64,000 nucleotides of DNA, taken from positions 23,684,013 to 23,748,012 of the forward strand of contig OZ026519.1 in assembly GCA_964019695.1 (NCBI GenBank), given 5' to 3'. Made by a program: the position numbers and the translations under genes. Below the pieces are notes generated by a model. It made no database searches, was not told the origin of the DNA, and was given only the letters and a program-made list of their open reading frames with translations. Shown one piece after another: positions 12,274-24,899 of the stretch. This DNA comes from Loripinus fragilis. Lineage: Eukaryota > Mollusca > Bivalvia > Lucinida > Lucinidae. The stretch's first letter is position 1, and every line of letters begins with the position of its first letter.

Positions 12274-12579
12274 AAAAAAAGATTCATAATCTCGGGGCTA
12301 TATGCTATCACAAAGGAACTCCTATTGTAAACACGTCAGTAACCATTCCTTTCCGCTTATAGCAACAGGAAATAATTCTGACTTGAACAGGTTGGTGGCA
12401 CCAAGTGCGTTCTAAATCGATGCTTCAGCAAAGGGTGCATGCTATATTTATTTTAAGAGGAAGCACGCCAAATCAAGGACGTGACCTTTCGGAAGTACAA
12501 AAAAGAGCAAATAGCATGAAAGTTTATATGTGCAGTTTCCTTATAAGCCCAAATAGTTTTTTTTACTTATTTTTAATTA

Positions 12580-15500
12580 ATTGATACCTTTAGTGCTAAT
12601 TTCAGGCTCATGTGAGTCTACAAAGCTATCGCTGCTCACAAACGCAAAGTATGGCTGCAGACGAAGACTCGGACTGAACTTATTGCCTCTAGCCCCGCCG
12701 GATATGTCAGCATTATGTTTATTGGGATGATTAAACAAGACGTGAAATTGATGTCGATTTGACGTCAATGTACTGGAAAAACACATTGCGTACAAAAAAA
12801 ATATTCTGAAAAATTCGCGTGTGCCTTGCGACTTAAATCAGATCTTAGCATAACTGTATGTTCTTGACTAAGCTTTTTGAAACACGTTAGCTCTCGGATG
12901 GTTGGGGCTTTTAGCTGCTACAGCGTGTTAACTACGTTACCCAACACTTTTAAACAAAATAAATGTAATCAAGGTTGTTAAGGAAATACTTGAACTATTT
13001 GAATTGGACAAACATTCATGTTATATACAAGTACATTTCATTCCTACATATATTTATGTTTATAAAAGTTATATGGGCCCATTATAATGTCATTTATGTT
13101 ACATTTTAAGCTACTCCCTTTAAAATCACTGAAATGATGTTAAATATTTTTTTTGATAAGCTTCCCAGTTTTTGAATACATCTTCGAAACGACAAGTAAT
13201 GGACCATTATGTAGCTGCAAACAGTTTGTTTGTATCACAAATACTTTAAGAGTTATAACTTGTTAAATAGGATGACCCTGAACAAAAAGTTCATTATTTA
13301 ATTCAGCATGAAATTCAATTTGAAAACCTTTAAACACAATATATGATTGTTTTGATTGGTGCTTAACGACGCATCAACCCTTGTGGGTCATTAGCGTCAG
13401 ACGGTATTAAACTAAACATGATGTGGATGGAAAAAGTAAAAATTTGTAAGATAAAATAAAAGGAATGATGGTGACACCATATATGAGCATTCTGTTGATA
13501 AGCAAGAGTGAAAAGCCATGTGCTTAACTCCATTTCTGGTGTAAAATATTAGTTTTGTTTTTGTTTGTACCGCATCATGTAACGTATATTACAACTTTCA
13601 AGGCTGCATATACATTGTTTTATTCCGTATATTATACGTCATAGGATATTTTATTTCATCTCAAAGCAGACTGTGGTTGTTAAAATGATATCAAGATACC
13701 AGTCTGTCTGAAAAAGGATTTTTAAGTTTGTATTAAGTTCCTCCTAATGATCCATGCACATTTACATTTGCAAAATAATATATATTTGAATTTTTTACAT
13801 CTACAAAGAAATAGTTTGCCCAAAACTATATATTTTAAAATTCATAAACAAAGGAAATAATAACACTCAAGTTACAGCACTTAGAAGGGTACATTTCAAT
13901 TTTCTGTTAAATTTGTTAAAATAAAATGATATTACTGTACAAAATATATTAAATTGCCATATGTTTATTAAAATGTTAACAAAGACGACATATATTTGAG
14001 CCAGCAAAGCTGATATATTATGTTAAGTTTAGAGTTTTGTAATATTTTTCTGAAGAATTCTAAGCTTAATTGAGCTACTTCTATTCAGTTAGTTAAAGTG
14101 TCTGTAATAAGTTATTGTTTATAGTGACTGTCTCGAAATCAATTTGTATCCTGACTTTTAGCTGTGTATGCATATTGTGACGTATTACAGAAGCTTTGAA
14201 ATTAATTTTAGTAATTATACAGCATAGCTTTCGTTGTGCAATCAATAAAACTGTCCATCACATTAAGTAAGTACCTTGGATCACTCGCTCAACCGATTAT
14301 ATCTAAAGAACTGCTTTATTGATGAGAAACATTTCCCTGGAAATAGAGAAAGTTGGTTATAGTGGTGAGTTTTCTTTAAGGCCACATTAGATATGGTCAT
14401 AAACAAGGAAATATGTCAGCTGTTACTACTACACCAATTCAAATAAATACTTTTAGCTAAAATTGTAACCGCCAAATTTTAACAGGTGGAATTCAAGTTA
14501 TTGTAAAGTAGATTTTACAATGGTTTTTAGAATTCTGGATAGAAATGTGAAATATTTTTTTAAAAAAAACAGCAAAGAGATAAGATCTGATTTAGTTTTA
14601 GCAATAAATGTTTATATACCTGATGTTAATTTCCACTAAATAGACCGTTGGCAAAATATTGCTGGAACCTCGCAAACATGATAAATGTAATCATTAATAA
14701 CAATGTTTAACATGTATATGTGTACTTAAGATTAGAATGAGTTGTTAACTTGCAAGGACATAGAATCAAAAGGAGCATGCACAATGCTAACTGTTCAGCA
14801 TTAAGATTGCACTCTTCTCAGTATCAACATTGTCACCAATGATAGTCGCACATGAACTTATGCATATCTATTTTGCCATGTATACTTTTATTCAATTATC
14901 TCTTAAAGATATTATTTCATTTAAATGTACAGGATATCATTATAAATCTTATAGTTTGATAGAGCAGTGCCTCATTGTCAATTATGTAATATGTGTGTAT
15001 GGTATAGCTTACGGAATATTGAAAGCTATATTTCAGATACATGTTCTTTGACAGTAGCGCAAGTATAAATCACGTTGCTTTTAGATGAAAATATTTTAGA
15101 CTCTTTTACTGTAATTCATAAATAAATATTTGGACTAGCAAATGCATTGTTAAATCACTACCGATGATGCAGAGGGGCTAGCGTTCTTAAAAATGTGGTC
15201 TTCAACCTGCATACTACTTTGTGTATACGAGCAGCGAAGGCTCTGGTAAGTCTACCTATACATATGCACAGTCTCACCTGAGCCTTCATTGCTCAACACT
15301 GCGACAAGTATCAAAATCAAATGAGCTAATTCCTTTGATCTGTTCTTTCGTTACTGTAAATTTATTTTGTTTGATTTGAACTATGCAAAGAACTATTAGA
15401 CTGCACTTTTGTATCAACGATAATGTTCACATTTGACATGCTAAATATCACTTTGATATTATCTGCAACAAAATTCCACTGTAAGACCAATGGGTCTAAT

Positions 15501-15880
15501 TGATAGAATAATGCAAAACAAATCATGTATTAAAAGCAATAATTTATTGCTGCGAGTCAGCTATTTTAGCAATGACTACAATATACATGTAATACTAACA
15601 CTGAATGGGGGCTTTTCTAAGTGATAAAAATATCTCTTTCAAATGTATTACTAAAATGAACCATTAGAACAAATGCTGTTCTGCTCGAATGCTTCACAAT
15701 AGTTTAGTACCAGACAGAACAGATGAAGTGCAATATGTCCTTAAAATTATCTTGTAATGCATTTTACCATCTTAAATGGTATTCTTTTATCACCAAACTG
15801 GACATCACTCTGATATAAAGCAGTTATAACCATAGGGATAGGCTTGGCGTGTGTCATACCTTTGGGCAAAAATGGTCAAG
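12580..15880. other. AT-rich desert
   Basis: In 3.3 kb I see no convincing exon, RNA gene or bounded repeat. The longest frames (61-73 residues) have low-complexity AT-driven composition. A weak TGATTGGTGCTTAACGACGC motif near 13350 looks like a repeat tail. Confidence 0.5.
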
Positions 15881-15885
15881 TTTTT

Positions 15886-18140
15886 ATGCCCCCAAAGGAA
15901 CTTTGGGAGGCATATAGTAATCGCACTGTCCGTCCGTCCGTACCGCTTCGTGTCTGCTGCATATCTCCTATATTCTTTGAGGTAGGAATTCCAAATTTGG
16001 TGTGTGGATACATCTTGTGATGGCGGAGTGTCGCATAAAATTTTCGGGTCACTGTGACCTTGACCTTGACCTCTGACTTAGTTTTTATAGTAATCACAAT
16101 GTCTGTCCGTCCGTCCCGCTTCGTGTCAGGTGCGTATCTCCTATATTCTTTGAGGTAGGAATTCCTAATTCAATGTGTGGATGCATCTTGGGATGGCGGA
16201 GTGTCGCGTACCATTTTCGGGTCACTGTGACCTTGACCTTGATCTCTGACCTAGTTTTTTGAAAAATCGTGTCCAAAGCATATCTCTTATATTATTTGAG
16301 GTAGGAATTTCAAATTTGTTGTGTGGATGTACCTTGAGATGTGAAATTTCGCGTACTATAATTGGGTCATTGTGACCTTGAACTTGACCTCTGACCTAGT
16401 TTGTAGAAATTGCATTGAGTCTGGTTCATATCTTCTATTTTCTTTGAGATAGGAATTCCAAATTTGGTGTATAAATGCATATTTGGATGACAGAGTGTCA
16501 TATATCATTTTCGGGTCACTATGACCTTGACCTTTGACCTAGTTTTAAGAATGATTGTGTACGGAGCCTATCTCTTATATTCTTTGAGGTAGGAATTCCA
16601 ATTTTGATGTGTGAATGCATCATGGGATGGCGGAGTGTCACATACCATTTTCAGGTCACTGTGACCTTGACCTCTGACCTAGTTTTTAGAATAATCATGA
16701 CGGGAGCATATCTCTTATATTATTTGAGGAAGGAATCTCAAATTTAATATGTGGATGCATCTTCGGATGACTTAGTGTCCCGTACCATAATTGGGCCACT
16801 GTGACCTTGAACTTGACATCTAACTTAGTTTCTAGAAAATGCACAGAGTCTGGTGCATATCTTCTATATTCTTTGAGATAGGAATTCCAAATTTCATGTG
16901 TAAATGCATCTTGGAATGGCGGAGTGTCACAAACCATTTCTTGGTCATTGTGACCTTGACCTCTGACCTAGTTTTAGAATAATCATGTCCAGAGCATATC
17001 TCTAATGTTATTTGAGCTGGGAGTCTCAAATTTGATGTGATTTTGCATCTTGAAATGAGAAAGTGTAGCAAACCATAATAGGGTCACTGTGACCTGAACT
17101 TGACCTATGAACTAGTTTTAAAATAATTATGTCCGGAGCACTTCTCTTATATTAATTAAGGTAGGAATCTCAAATTTGGTGTGTGAATGCATCTTGGGAT
17201 GACAAAGTGTCGCATATCACAATTGGGTCACTATGACCTTGAACTTGACCTCTATGACCTAGTTTCTAGAAACTGCATTGAGTCTGGTGCATATCTCCTA
17301 TTTTCTTTGAGATAGGAATTCTAAATTTGGTATTTAATTGTTTCTTGAGATAACAGAGCGTCACATTTTGGGTGACTGTGACATTGACCTCTGACCTAGT
17401 TTTAAGAATTAAAGTGTTTGGAGCAAATCTCTTATATCCTTGGAGGTAGGAATTCCAAATTTGGTGTGTAAATGCATCTTGGGATGGGGGGTGTCACTTA
17501 CCATTTTCGGGTCACTGTGACCTTGACCTCTGACCTAGTTTTAATAATAATTGTGTCAGGATAATATCTCTTATATTATTTGAGATAGGAATCCCACTTT
17601 TGGTGTGTGAATGCATCTTGGGATGGCGGGGTGTCTTGTACCATTTATGAGTCTCTGTGACCTTCACCTCTGACCTAGTTTTTAGAAAAATAGTGTCCGG
17701 AGTATATCTCTTATATTATTAAAGGTAGGAATCCCAAATTTTGTGTCAAGATGCAACTTTGATGGCAGAGTGTCACATACCATTTTTGGGTCACTTTGAC
17801 CTTGACCTTTGACCTAGTTTAGAATAATCCTGTCCAGAACATATCTCTTATATTATTTGAGATAGGAATCCCAAATTTGCTGTATGTTACATCTTTGGAT
17901 GCTGATGTGTCGCATACCATTTTAGGTCACTGTGATCTTGACCTATGACCTAGTTTCTAGAATAATCGTGTCTGGAGCATATCTCCTATATTATTTAATG
18001 TAGGAGTCCCAAATTTGATGTGTTGAGTTATCTTGGGATGGCGGAATGGTGCATACCATTTTGGGTCACTTTTACCTTGACATTGACTTCTGCCTCATTT
18101 CTAGATTGTTCGTGTCTGGAGCATATCTCCTATATTAAAG
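15886..18140. repeat. Tandem array, about 15 units of ~143 bp, rich in nuclear-receptor half sites
   Basis: Each unit runs: GGAGCATATCTCTTATATT, GGTAGGAATTCCAAATTTGG, TGCATCTTGGGATGGCGGAG, then GGGTCACTGTGACCTTGACC and TCTGACCTAG. Units diverge by roughly 10-20% and a few are truncated. The first is preceded by a small hairpin (CCCAAAGGAACTTTGGG, about 15892-15908) and GTCCGTCCGTCCG. Open frames across it on the minus strand repeat the same peptide (VKVTVTRKWYATLRH), as expected of a translated tandem repeat and not a gene. Nearly every unit holds a full or worn GGTCANNNTGACC palindrome followed by TGACC half sites. Confidence 0.9.
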
Positions 18141-18587
18141 CTTACTTTCCTCGAAAGTGTCTTATGCTAGACTCATTCCTTTTGGGGCATTCGTCACGTG
18201 ACTGTGACATTTCTTGTTAAATCATTCAGTTTATTTTTTCAAAAGACAAGGATAAAGGACAGTTTTAAATTCTCTTTTCTCGATTTTGACATATGCTTGA
18301 ATTTACTTACAAATTCTGAATAAGTTTTACTTCTGAATGGTATCAGCATAGTAGTTGTAATTAACAGCTGGCTTAAACAATATGCGATAAATCTTACTTT
18401 AGCTAGTACATTCTTAATATTATTGTGTTATCAATATAATACAATATATTTTATTCAGCATTAAACATATAACAATGTTTATAACCTACACATTAAGTTA
18501 ACATATAAATGTAGTGAAACAACAACAACAATTTTCCTCAGGAGCATCTAGCATTTCTTCTGATATGTTTGATGACTTAATATGCGT

Positions 18588-18589
<2 letters not shown>

Positions 18590-18679
<90 letters not shown>
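18590..18679. repeat. (AT)n microsatellite
   Basis: About 45 AT units without interruption. The poly-Ile/Tyr frames on both strands are artefacts of it. Confidence 0.97.
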
Positions 18680-18680
<1 letters not shown>

Positions 18681-18689
18681 GTATAAAAG

Positions 18690-19915
18690 AGGCAAATATA
18701 TGAATGTCAGTGAGATAAAATATATCATTTAATAAGTATTTAAGAAAATAAAATGTTGTTTACATATTTTATCAAACGCACAGACTTAAAAATTTCGTTG
18801 TATGTGAATAAGGTTCAAATATCATCCTTTTATTCATCCATGCGTTGTTCGTATTTTTCTTTAATGACAATTAATGGCAGTAAAATTGCAATAAATAGTC
18901 CACTAGCAGTGTAAACTTAAATAGTGTTGCTTTGTAATTTAAAAATGTATTTAAAGAAAGTAACGTATATCACAGTACCAACATATCCTTCTACTTTGTT
19001 AACATCATATTGCTAGCCATTTGCTTACAATTTAAAGGTTATGTTGGCTTGAAAGAATAAGGAGTAATTAGATAAGATTTACAATTATTTTACAGTAACT
19101 TAGAAAATTTTGCTATAGCGTGGTATCGCCTAAACCGCTAAAGAGTTAACATACATTATTGTGTGGCTTGTAGAATGTGGCTTTAGAAAATTATATTATA
19201 CAACACTCCCCTAGGAGGTATTTTGGTAGTCCAATGTCTAGTGACAGTAGTACATTAAATATCTATACATTTAATGTAAAATATATAACTTTAACATCAA
19301 AGAGGTGTATTGTTTAAATGTATACCGGCTGTTCCCTTCCTTTAAAATGTGTTAAGGCAAACAGCATGTCGATAAATGATAATTAGGTATAACAATAGGA
19401 TTTGAATTTATAATGCCGGTCTAAATATAGGTCGGAGAGCTAACATATGTCATTTTGCATCTTATATAAAATTATAGTGAACAATATTTTCCCTGCTGTA
19501 TGGAGAGGAGGGTCTAGCTATTTGAGCTTTTACTATCACAGAAGTTTCATTTTGGTACTGACGTCACTTTTCCATGTACAGATATCATTTTGAAGTTAAT
19601 GTAACCTCTTTAAAATCCAGAGTCAGGGTCTATGCCCCGAAATGACATGTCGCCAGTAAAATTACCACAACTGATCAAACAGTTCATGTTTATGTTTGCT
19701 GGAATTCATAACACTCAACTTTCAAGCCTTAAATACGCTAAAATGGGTTCGTTACTTTGTGACGTCACTGTGACGTTAAAACGCCAAGGAAAAATTGAAA
19801 GCATCTTTTTTCTGAAGCAGGATACATTTGTCTACAAGCAAATATATGTTTGACACTTTTACCAAAAAATGCACACGGAATTACACAGCGGCCTACACAA
19901 CTATGGGATGTACAA
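18690..19915. other. AT-rich stretch, nothing recognised
   Basis: No bounded repeat or convincing exon is visible between the microsatellite and the second tandem array. Confidence 0.45.
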
Positions 19916-20759
19916 AAAAATAGAAAAAATGGAAAATTAAAAGGGGCATAACTGGAAACTAAATATGGGGGAAATCATTCTTGCAGTGGGGACAATCATT
20001 CTTACAGGCGACACATCGTCTTTACCTTATACACATTCCTGTAGGATTTCTTGAAGATAGCCCAAACGATTACCGAGTAATGGGGTGTACAAGGATGAAA
20101 ATTACACAAAATAAGCAACAACAAAAACAATCGAAAGGCCATAAATCTGAAACTAAAAATTGAAAAACAGTCATAATTGGGCGAGACACTTCGTCTTGAC
20201 CTATAAAACATTCCTATAAAGTTTTATGAAGACAGATATAACGATTACTGAGTTATGATTCGTACAAGATTTGTTTTTACAATAATCAAAGAGGCATAAC
20301 TCAGAAACTTAGTAAAGAGGAACTTCCATTATTGTATGTGACACATCATCTTGATCTAATACTCATTCCTATAAAGTTGCATAAAGATATCCCTAATGGT
20401 TACTGATGTATGGGGTATACCAGAATATTTGGGGAAGCATAAACAAAGGGGCATAACTTAGAAGCTAAGAAAGGGAGAACAGCCATTTTTGCGTGCGACA
20501 ACGTCTTTACCTAATGCACATTTCTATAAAATTACACGAAGCTTTCATAAAAAGTGAGTGAGTTATGGGGTGTACAAGAATGTAAATTGCACAACATAGG
20601 CATAAAACACAATCAAAGGGCCATGACTCAGAAACAATCTTTCGAAACTGTACGCGACACATCGTCTTGCTCTGATATACATTTCTATGAAGTTTATAGA
20701 AGATAACCCAAACGGTTACCGAGTATAGGTCGTGCAAGAATTGTTTTAGGAAAAATACC

Positions 20760-20992
20760 TACTGTCGTGCCAGCCAAGAGTGACAGTGATATGATATTTT
20801 GTTTACAATTGTTAAGTTACATATTAACAACTTGTACACCCCACTTGCGCTAACACGAATCGATAGATCACTTGTGTATTAATCCTATCCGCAGGATAGG
20901 ATTAATACACAAATGATTTATCTATCATAAGTCCCTGATAGCTTTGTAAACAAACATGACGTCACTGTCACTCTTGGCTAGCAGCCTGGCAG
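20760..20992. mobile_element. Tc1/mariner-like MITE (CTGTCGTGCC ends), copy 1
   Basis: The left end TACTGTCGTGCCAGCCAAGA is inverse to the right-hand part (…CACTGTCACTCTTGGCTAGC). The outermost right bases are worn (CTGGCAGG). A perfect 19-bp hairpin sits near the centre (20872-20912). It shares its ends with the element at 26407-26725. Confidence 0.75.
20872..20912. repeat. Perfect hairpin, 19-bp arms, 3-base loop
   Basis: TTGTGTATTAATCCTATCC, loop GCA, then the exact inverse. Pairing continues imperfectly outwards (GATAGATCAC / ATGATTTATCTATC). It lies inside the MITE at 20760-20992. Confidence 0.9.
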
Positions 20993-21979
20993 GTCAGGGG
21001 GGAACAATTATTCTTGCGCGAGACACATCCTATTTACCTAATACACATTCCAATAAAATATCATGAAGATATCATGAACATTGGGTGAGTTATGGAGTGT
21101 ACAGGAATTTAAATTATACAAAAAATAGCATTAAAACACAATCAAAGGGCGAATAAAGCGAAAGCTAATTACACGCGACACATCGTCTTGACCTGATATA
21201 CACTCCTATAAAGTTTAATGGAGATATCCCAAAGGGTTACTGAGTTATGAGGCGTAAAAGATTTTTTTTGGAAAACGTAAAAAAATAATCAAAGGGGCAT
21301 AACTCAGACACTAAGACATCGTCTGGCCCTAAAAAATATTCTTATAAAAATTTCATAAATATATCTCAAACGGTTACCAAGTTACAAAGAAGAAAAATTA
21401 CACACAATAAGCATGGAAACAATCGAAGGGCTATTTCTCTGAAACGGAAAAAAGGAAAGTAGCCATAAATATATTTGACACGATACGCATTCCTGTAAAG
21501 TTTCATGAAGATATATATATATAACGGTTACTGGGTTATGGCACGTACACGATTTTTTTGCGATAATCAATGGGGCATAACTCAGAAACTCAGAAAGCGG
21601 GAACAATCATTCTTGAGTGTGACACTTCGACTTGACCTAATATACGTTTCCATAAAATATCATGAAGATATCTTGAAGATTGTTTACGGACGGACAGTGC
21701 CATGCCGTAAAACGTCCATTTGTTTCAAAACGGGCGTATAAAAACTCAACAATTGCCGGAATAGCTCAATTTTCTTAATTTAAATTCAGGTAACAACGGT
21801 GATTATGATCAAACTCCGTGCGTGCGTAGGATCTGGTCTTTGCCATTTTTAGATATGGCTTTCATGACGTAAGTTAAGCCCCAGAAAAATTTTTGACCTT
21901 CTATAGCTAGTACTAAATTATGAATGCAATCACGAAAGTACACGCTGATTGCGGAACGTCGATAACTAAAATAAATTTT

Positions 21980-22149
21980 CATGCTCAACTCAACTGAGCA
22001 CGAAATTTCGACTGCTCATCAAAACTAAAACGCCGACAAATAAAGACGTTTCTTGCTTTAAGTCTCCCAGATGTATTTATCATGCTAATTGTTGGCATTT
22101 TAACATTTATGAGCAGGATAATTTTCGTGATCAGCCGAGTTGAGCATGA
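21980..22149. mobile_element. MITE family B, copy 2 (complete)
   Basis: CATGCTCAACTCAACTGAGC and its inverse (…CAGCCGAGTTGAGCATG) bound 170 bp with subterminal ATGAGCAGGATAATTTTCGTG-like segments. The flank TATAACCTCGAGGCC links this family to the palindromic MITE at 8807. Confidence 0.75.
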
Positions 22150-22452
22150 ATAAAGTTGTATAACCTCGAGGCCAGGTGCAATGTGTTAGGGCACGATTCC
22201 AATATTTGTATTTGTTCAAAAGCCTCAGACCTGTCACTTTAAGAAATAAATCTTAAAACTTCCTGTTAGATATAAATAACCAATTAAAACTTGAAATGAA
22301 ATCAGCACATTAGCAGATAAACGGAACAAGCAAGGTAAGAAGACTTCCTATTGTAGATAAGAGTCAACTTTTCCACCGCCTGTTTGCATGCTGAGTAATA
22401 GTTCATGCTTTTGATGTCGGCTGCTGACCCTTTACAAAATTAACTGGCATAA

Positions 22453-22672
22453 TTGAGCAGCAACATGAGATTTACAACAATGTGGTATGTGAGACCATCA
22501 AAGCCTCATATCAGCCTGCCCATACGCGCAGTCTGATCAGAGCCTTTGCTTGTCGCTTGAACATTCTATGACTCTTGGCTACTAGTCAAACATCATTTGG
22601 AGTTTGTAAGCTTAAAAGGAGGCTGCACTTGTCAAAAAGCCACATTGTTGGAAAACATATGTCGCGGCTCAA
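22453..22672. mobile_element. MITE family A, copy 1
   Basis: Starts TTGAGCAGCAACATGAGATT and ends ACATATGTCGCGGCTCAA. It contains the inner inverted pair CAGCCTGCCCATACGCGCAG / CTGATCAGAGCC and the tract TAAGCTTAAAAGGAGGCTGC. A stretch of about 20 bp present in other copies (the AGGCTCGTCTGAGTC region) is missing here. Confidence 0.8.
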
Positions 22673-23024
22673 ATGGACTAATACAGTGATCATGAGGGCC
22701 GTGCAAAATTTCGATACCAAGTCTTTTAAATAAATTATTGTAATTGATAACTTCAATTTTACATTTTTTTCAATTTAACAGTGATTTTGTGATTTTATAG
22801 TTTAAAATATGTTAAAATAATTAAGTATTTAAAATATGATCCAAATACAATGTGGGTTAAGAGTTATGAGCTTTTTCACTAACTGATCACGACCGGCCAG
22901 GTGGTCTTTTTTCCATGATCATATCATGAATTTTTATCCATGTTTTTTTCCTGTGTGGTGACATTTGATGCCTTTCCATGATTTGGTTCATCTTCTAGAC
23001 TTTGTCTTCAATTTTATCATTTAG

Positions 23025-23297
23025 AAGATCATTTTTCGCTATGCTGTATGTTGGGGCATCCTCCCCGAACGTTCCCACTATGTCCTAATGAAGCTCCTTG
23101 AGGCCAAGGTACTGAAAAACTACAAAATTGCTAACAATGTCCATCTGCTTAGAAGTAGAGGTACTCCCATAGTAAGTGTCGAATTCCGACAAACTGCAAA
23201 ATACGAAATGGGCCTCGACGAGAGAAAACATGTCTTCGGGGTTTCCGGCAAAGCTAATTTCAAACCAGTCTCGTCAGCTAACCAGCTAGAAAATTGA
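23025..23297 (+). CDS. Possible terminal coding exon, family not recognised
   Basis: A good 3' splice acceptor (CAATTTTATCATTTAG, ending at 23024) is followed by an open frame of 90 codons to a TGA at 23295-23297. Within it an ATG lies at 23088. Base composition is clearly richer in GC than the flanks and the peptide is protein-like (segments LPERSHYVLMKLLEAKVL and GLDERKHVFGVSGKANF), with many Lys, Val and Glu. The exon would begin in phase 0. I do not recognise the family. No upstream exon or poly(A) signal is obvious nearby, so it may be a stray duplicated exon or part of a mobile element. Confidence 0.35.
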   Translation, partial: KIIFRYAVCWGILPERSHYVLMKLLEAKVLKNYKIANNVHLLRSRGTPIVSVEFRQTAKYEMGLDERKHVFGVSGKANFKPVSSANQLEN

Positions 23298-24455
23298 AAT
23301 TTCACCTGTAGCGATTTTACATATGATGCTTTCCAAAAAGCGAATTACAAAGGTGCTGGTCAGACTGCGCGGATGCACAGGCTGGTCTGCGCCTGAATTG
23401 TTCGAAAAAAAAACCGAAGGCAGGTTTTCTCGCGTCGATGCCCATCTTACTTCTTTCTCTGGAAAGTTTGTTTTTTAAACACTTAAAAGTGGTCTGTTTG
23501 CACCTGAGTCGATCTTATATATATTGTTGGCAGATCGACATTTTACAGCTATATACTAGGGGCAGTAGTAAAAGCGAACCCCTCGTAACACCTACAGACC
23601 CAAGCATTGCAATAGTTTGCATTAGCTTTGCCGTGCCATACAAAAGGAATAGCAACGGATAAGAGGGCGTGGGCCAGACAGATACAATGTACTGATCCCC
23701 TTTATGTATAAACATTTCTTAACATATGACGTCGCGTCTGGGAGTGAAATAACGCCATGCAATAAAATCGATAAACCACTAGTGGTTTACAGATTTTCGG
23801 GAAACGTTATGACGTCAATAAATAGGTTGCGTACATAATGACAACATTTTAACGTTTTTTACAGCAGAAAAGAGATTTCAAAGTTATCTAAATGTCATAT
23901 GAAAAATAGAATCTAACATTCGTGCTCCTGGTCTATTGAATTTATTAAACTCGTTGCGAAAAAGATATAAAATGCTCGGCAAGCCTCGCATTGTATCTCT
24001 TTTCCTTAACTTGTTTAATAAATTCATTAAAACATGAGCACTCATGTAAGATCTGCTATGTATGCCATTGAAGGTTTGCCTCTTTCTACTTGAATTTATG
24101 AATTTCCTTATATATTGTCTCTAATATAAATTGGTTTCTGAATATGGAAATAAGAAAAGCAGCAATGCATTACTGAGATGCCGCATTCTGTGGTATCATG
24201 GTTTACATATATCTATGCAGAAGCTATTTATAAATTGTTGCGGTTTATTTATTTGTTTGTATAGGAAAACTGCCAGGCATGTTCAGGAATATGTTGAAAA
24301 TGTGATCTTCTGACGGATTAATTTTTTCTGCATATTAGATATTATATTAGTAATTTATAGGCATGATCGATCACATTCAAAACGTATAATTTCAGTTTCC
24401 TCTTTGCAATATAATTAAGGAAGTTTATTAATGTGACAATGAAAAACATATTATT

Positions 24456-24694
24456 AGAGCTGTGGCTTGAGATCTCCAACAATTTGGTATGTGCGAACAG
24501 CAAAGGCTCAGAACAGCCTGCGCATACGCGCAGACTGATCAGAGCCTTTGCTGGTCGTTTAAATATTCTATGACTGTTAAACTACTAACCGAACCCCATT
24601 TGAGGTTTCTAAGCTTAAAAGGAGGCTGCAAGGACTCGTCTGAATCTACACTTGTCAAAATATCACATTGTGGGAAATCACGTGTCACGACTCA
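24456..24694. mobile_element. MITE family A, copy 2
   Basis: Starts GAGCTGTGGCTTGAGATCTC and ends ATCACGTGTCACGACTCA, with worn ends and an intact internal CCTGCGCATACGCGCAG palindrome. It has the same orientation as the copy at 22453. Confidence 0.75.
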
Positions 24695-24829
24695 TTATAT
24701 TATCAGATATTAAAGGCAATTTTGCTCAGGTTTGATCATTTTTATATGTTTTCTTGGGCTAAAACACTTAAAGACAAATGCTGCTTATATCCCGGCGCAC
24801 CTGAGAACTCACTTGAGAATTTTAAATGA

Positions 24830-24895
24830 GGTAGTGTTCTCTGCGTCGGTCTGGTCATCGGAAGCACCAGGGTTCGACTCCAGGTGTGCATGATA
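24830..24895 (+). repeat. Possible tRNA-like SINE head fragment
   Basis: CCAGGGTTCGACTCCAGG resembles a B box and T-arm. No A box or tail is clear, so this is weak. Confidence 0.3.
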
Positions 24896-24899
24896 TATA

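Larger units (their letters stand above)
19925..21690. repeat. Degenerate tandem array, about 9-10 units of ~165 bp
   Basis: The pattern GGGGCATAACTCAGAAACTA … GACACATCGTCTTGACCT … CATTCCTATAAAGTTTCATG … CCCAAACGGTTACTGAG … GGGGTGTACAAGAAT recurs from about 19940 to 21690. Units are more diverged than those of the 15.9-kb array. The array is interrupted by a MITE at 20760-20992, so the array is older than that insertion. Confidence 0.8.

Noticed and set aside
15876..17071. Several overlapping minus-strand frames with VKVTVTRKWYATLRH-type peptide
   Set aside because: The peptide repeats with the tandem DNA unit, frames are broken in most units and codon use shows no coding bias. It is repeat translation, not a gene.
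18498..18732. Open frames rich in Ile-Tyr on both strands
   Set aside because: They are translations of the (AT)n microsatellite.
15886..21690. CRISPR array
   Set aside because: Units are 143-165 bp with no short identical repeats and unique spacers, and the sequence is eukaryotic.
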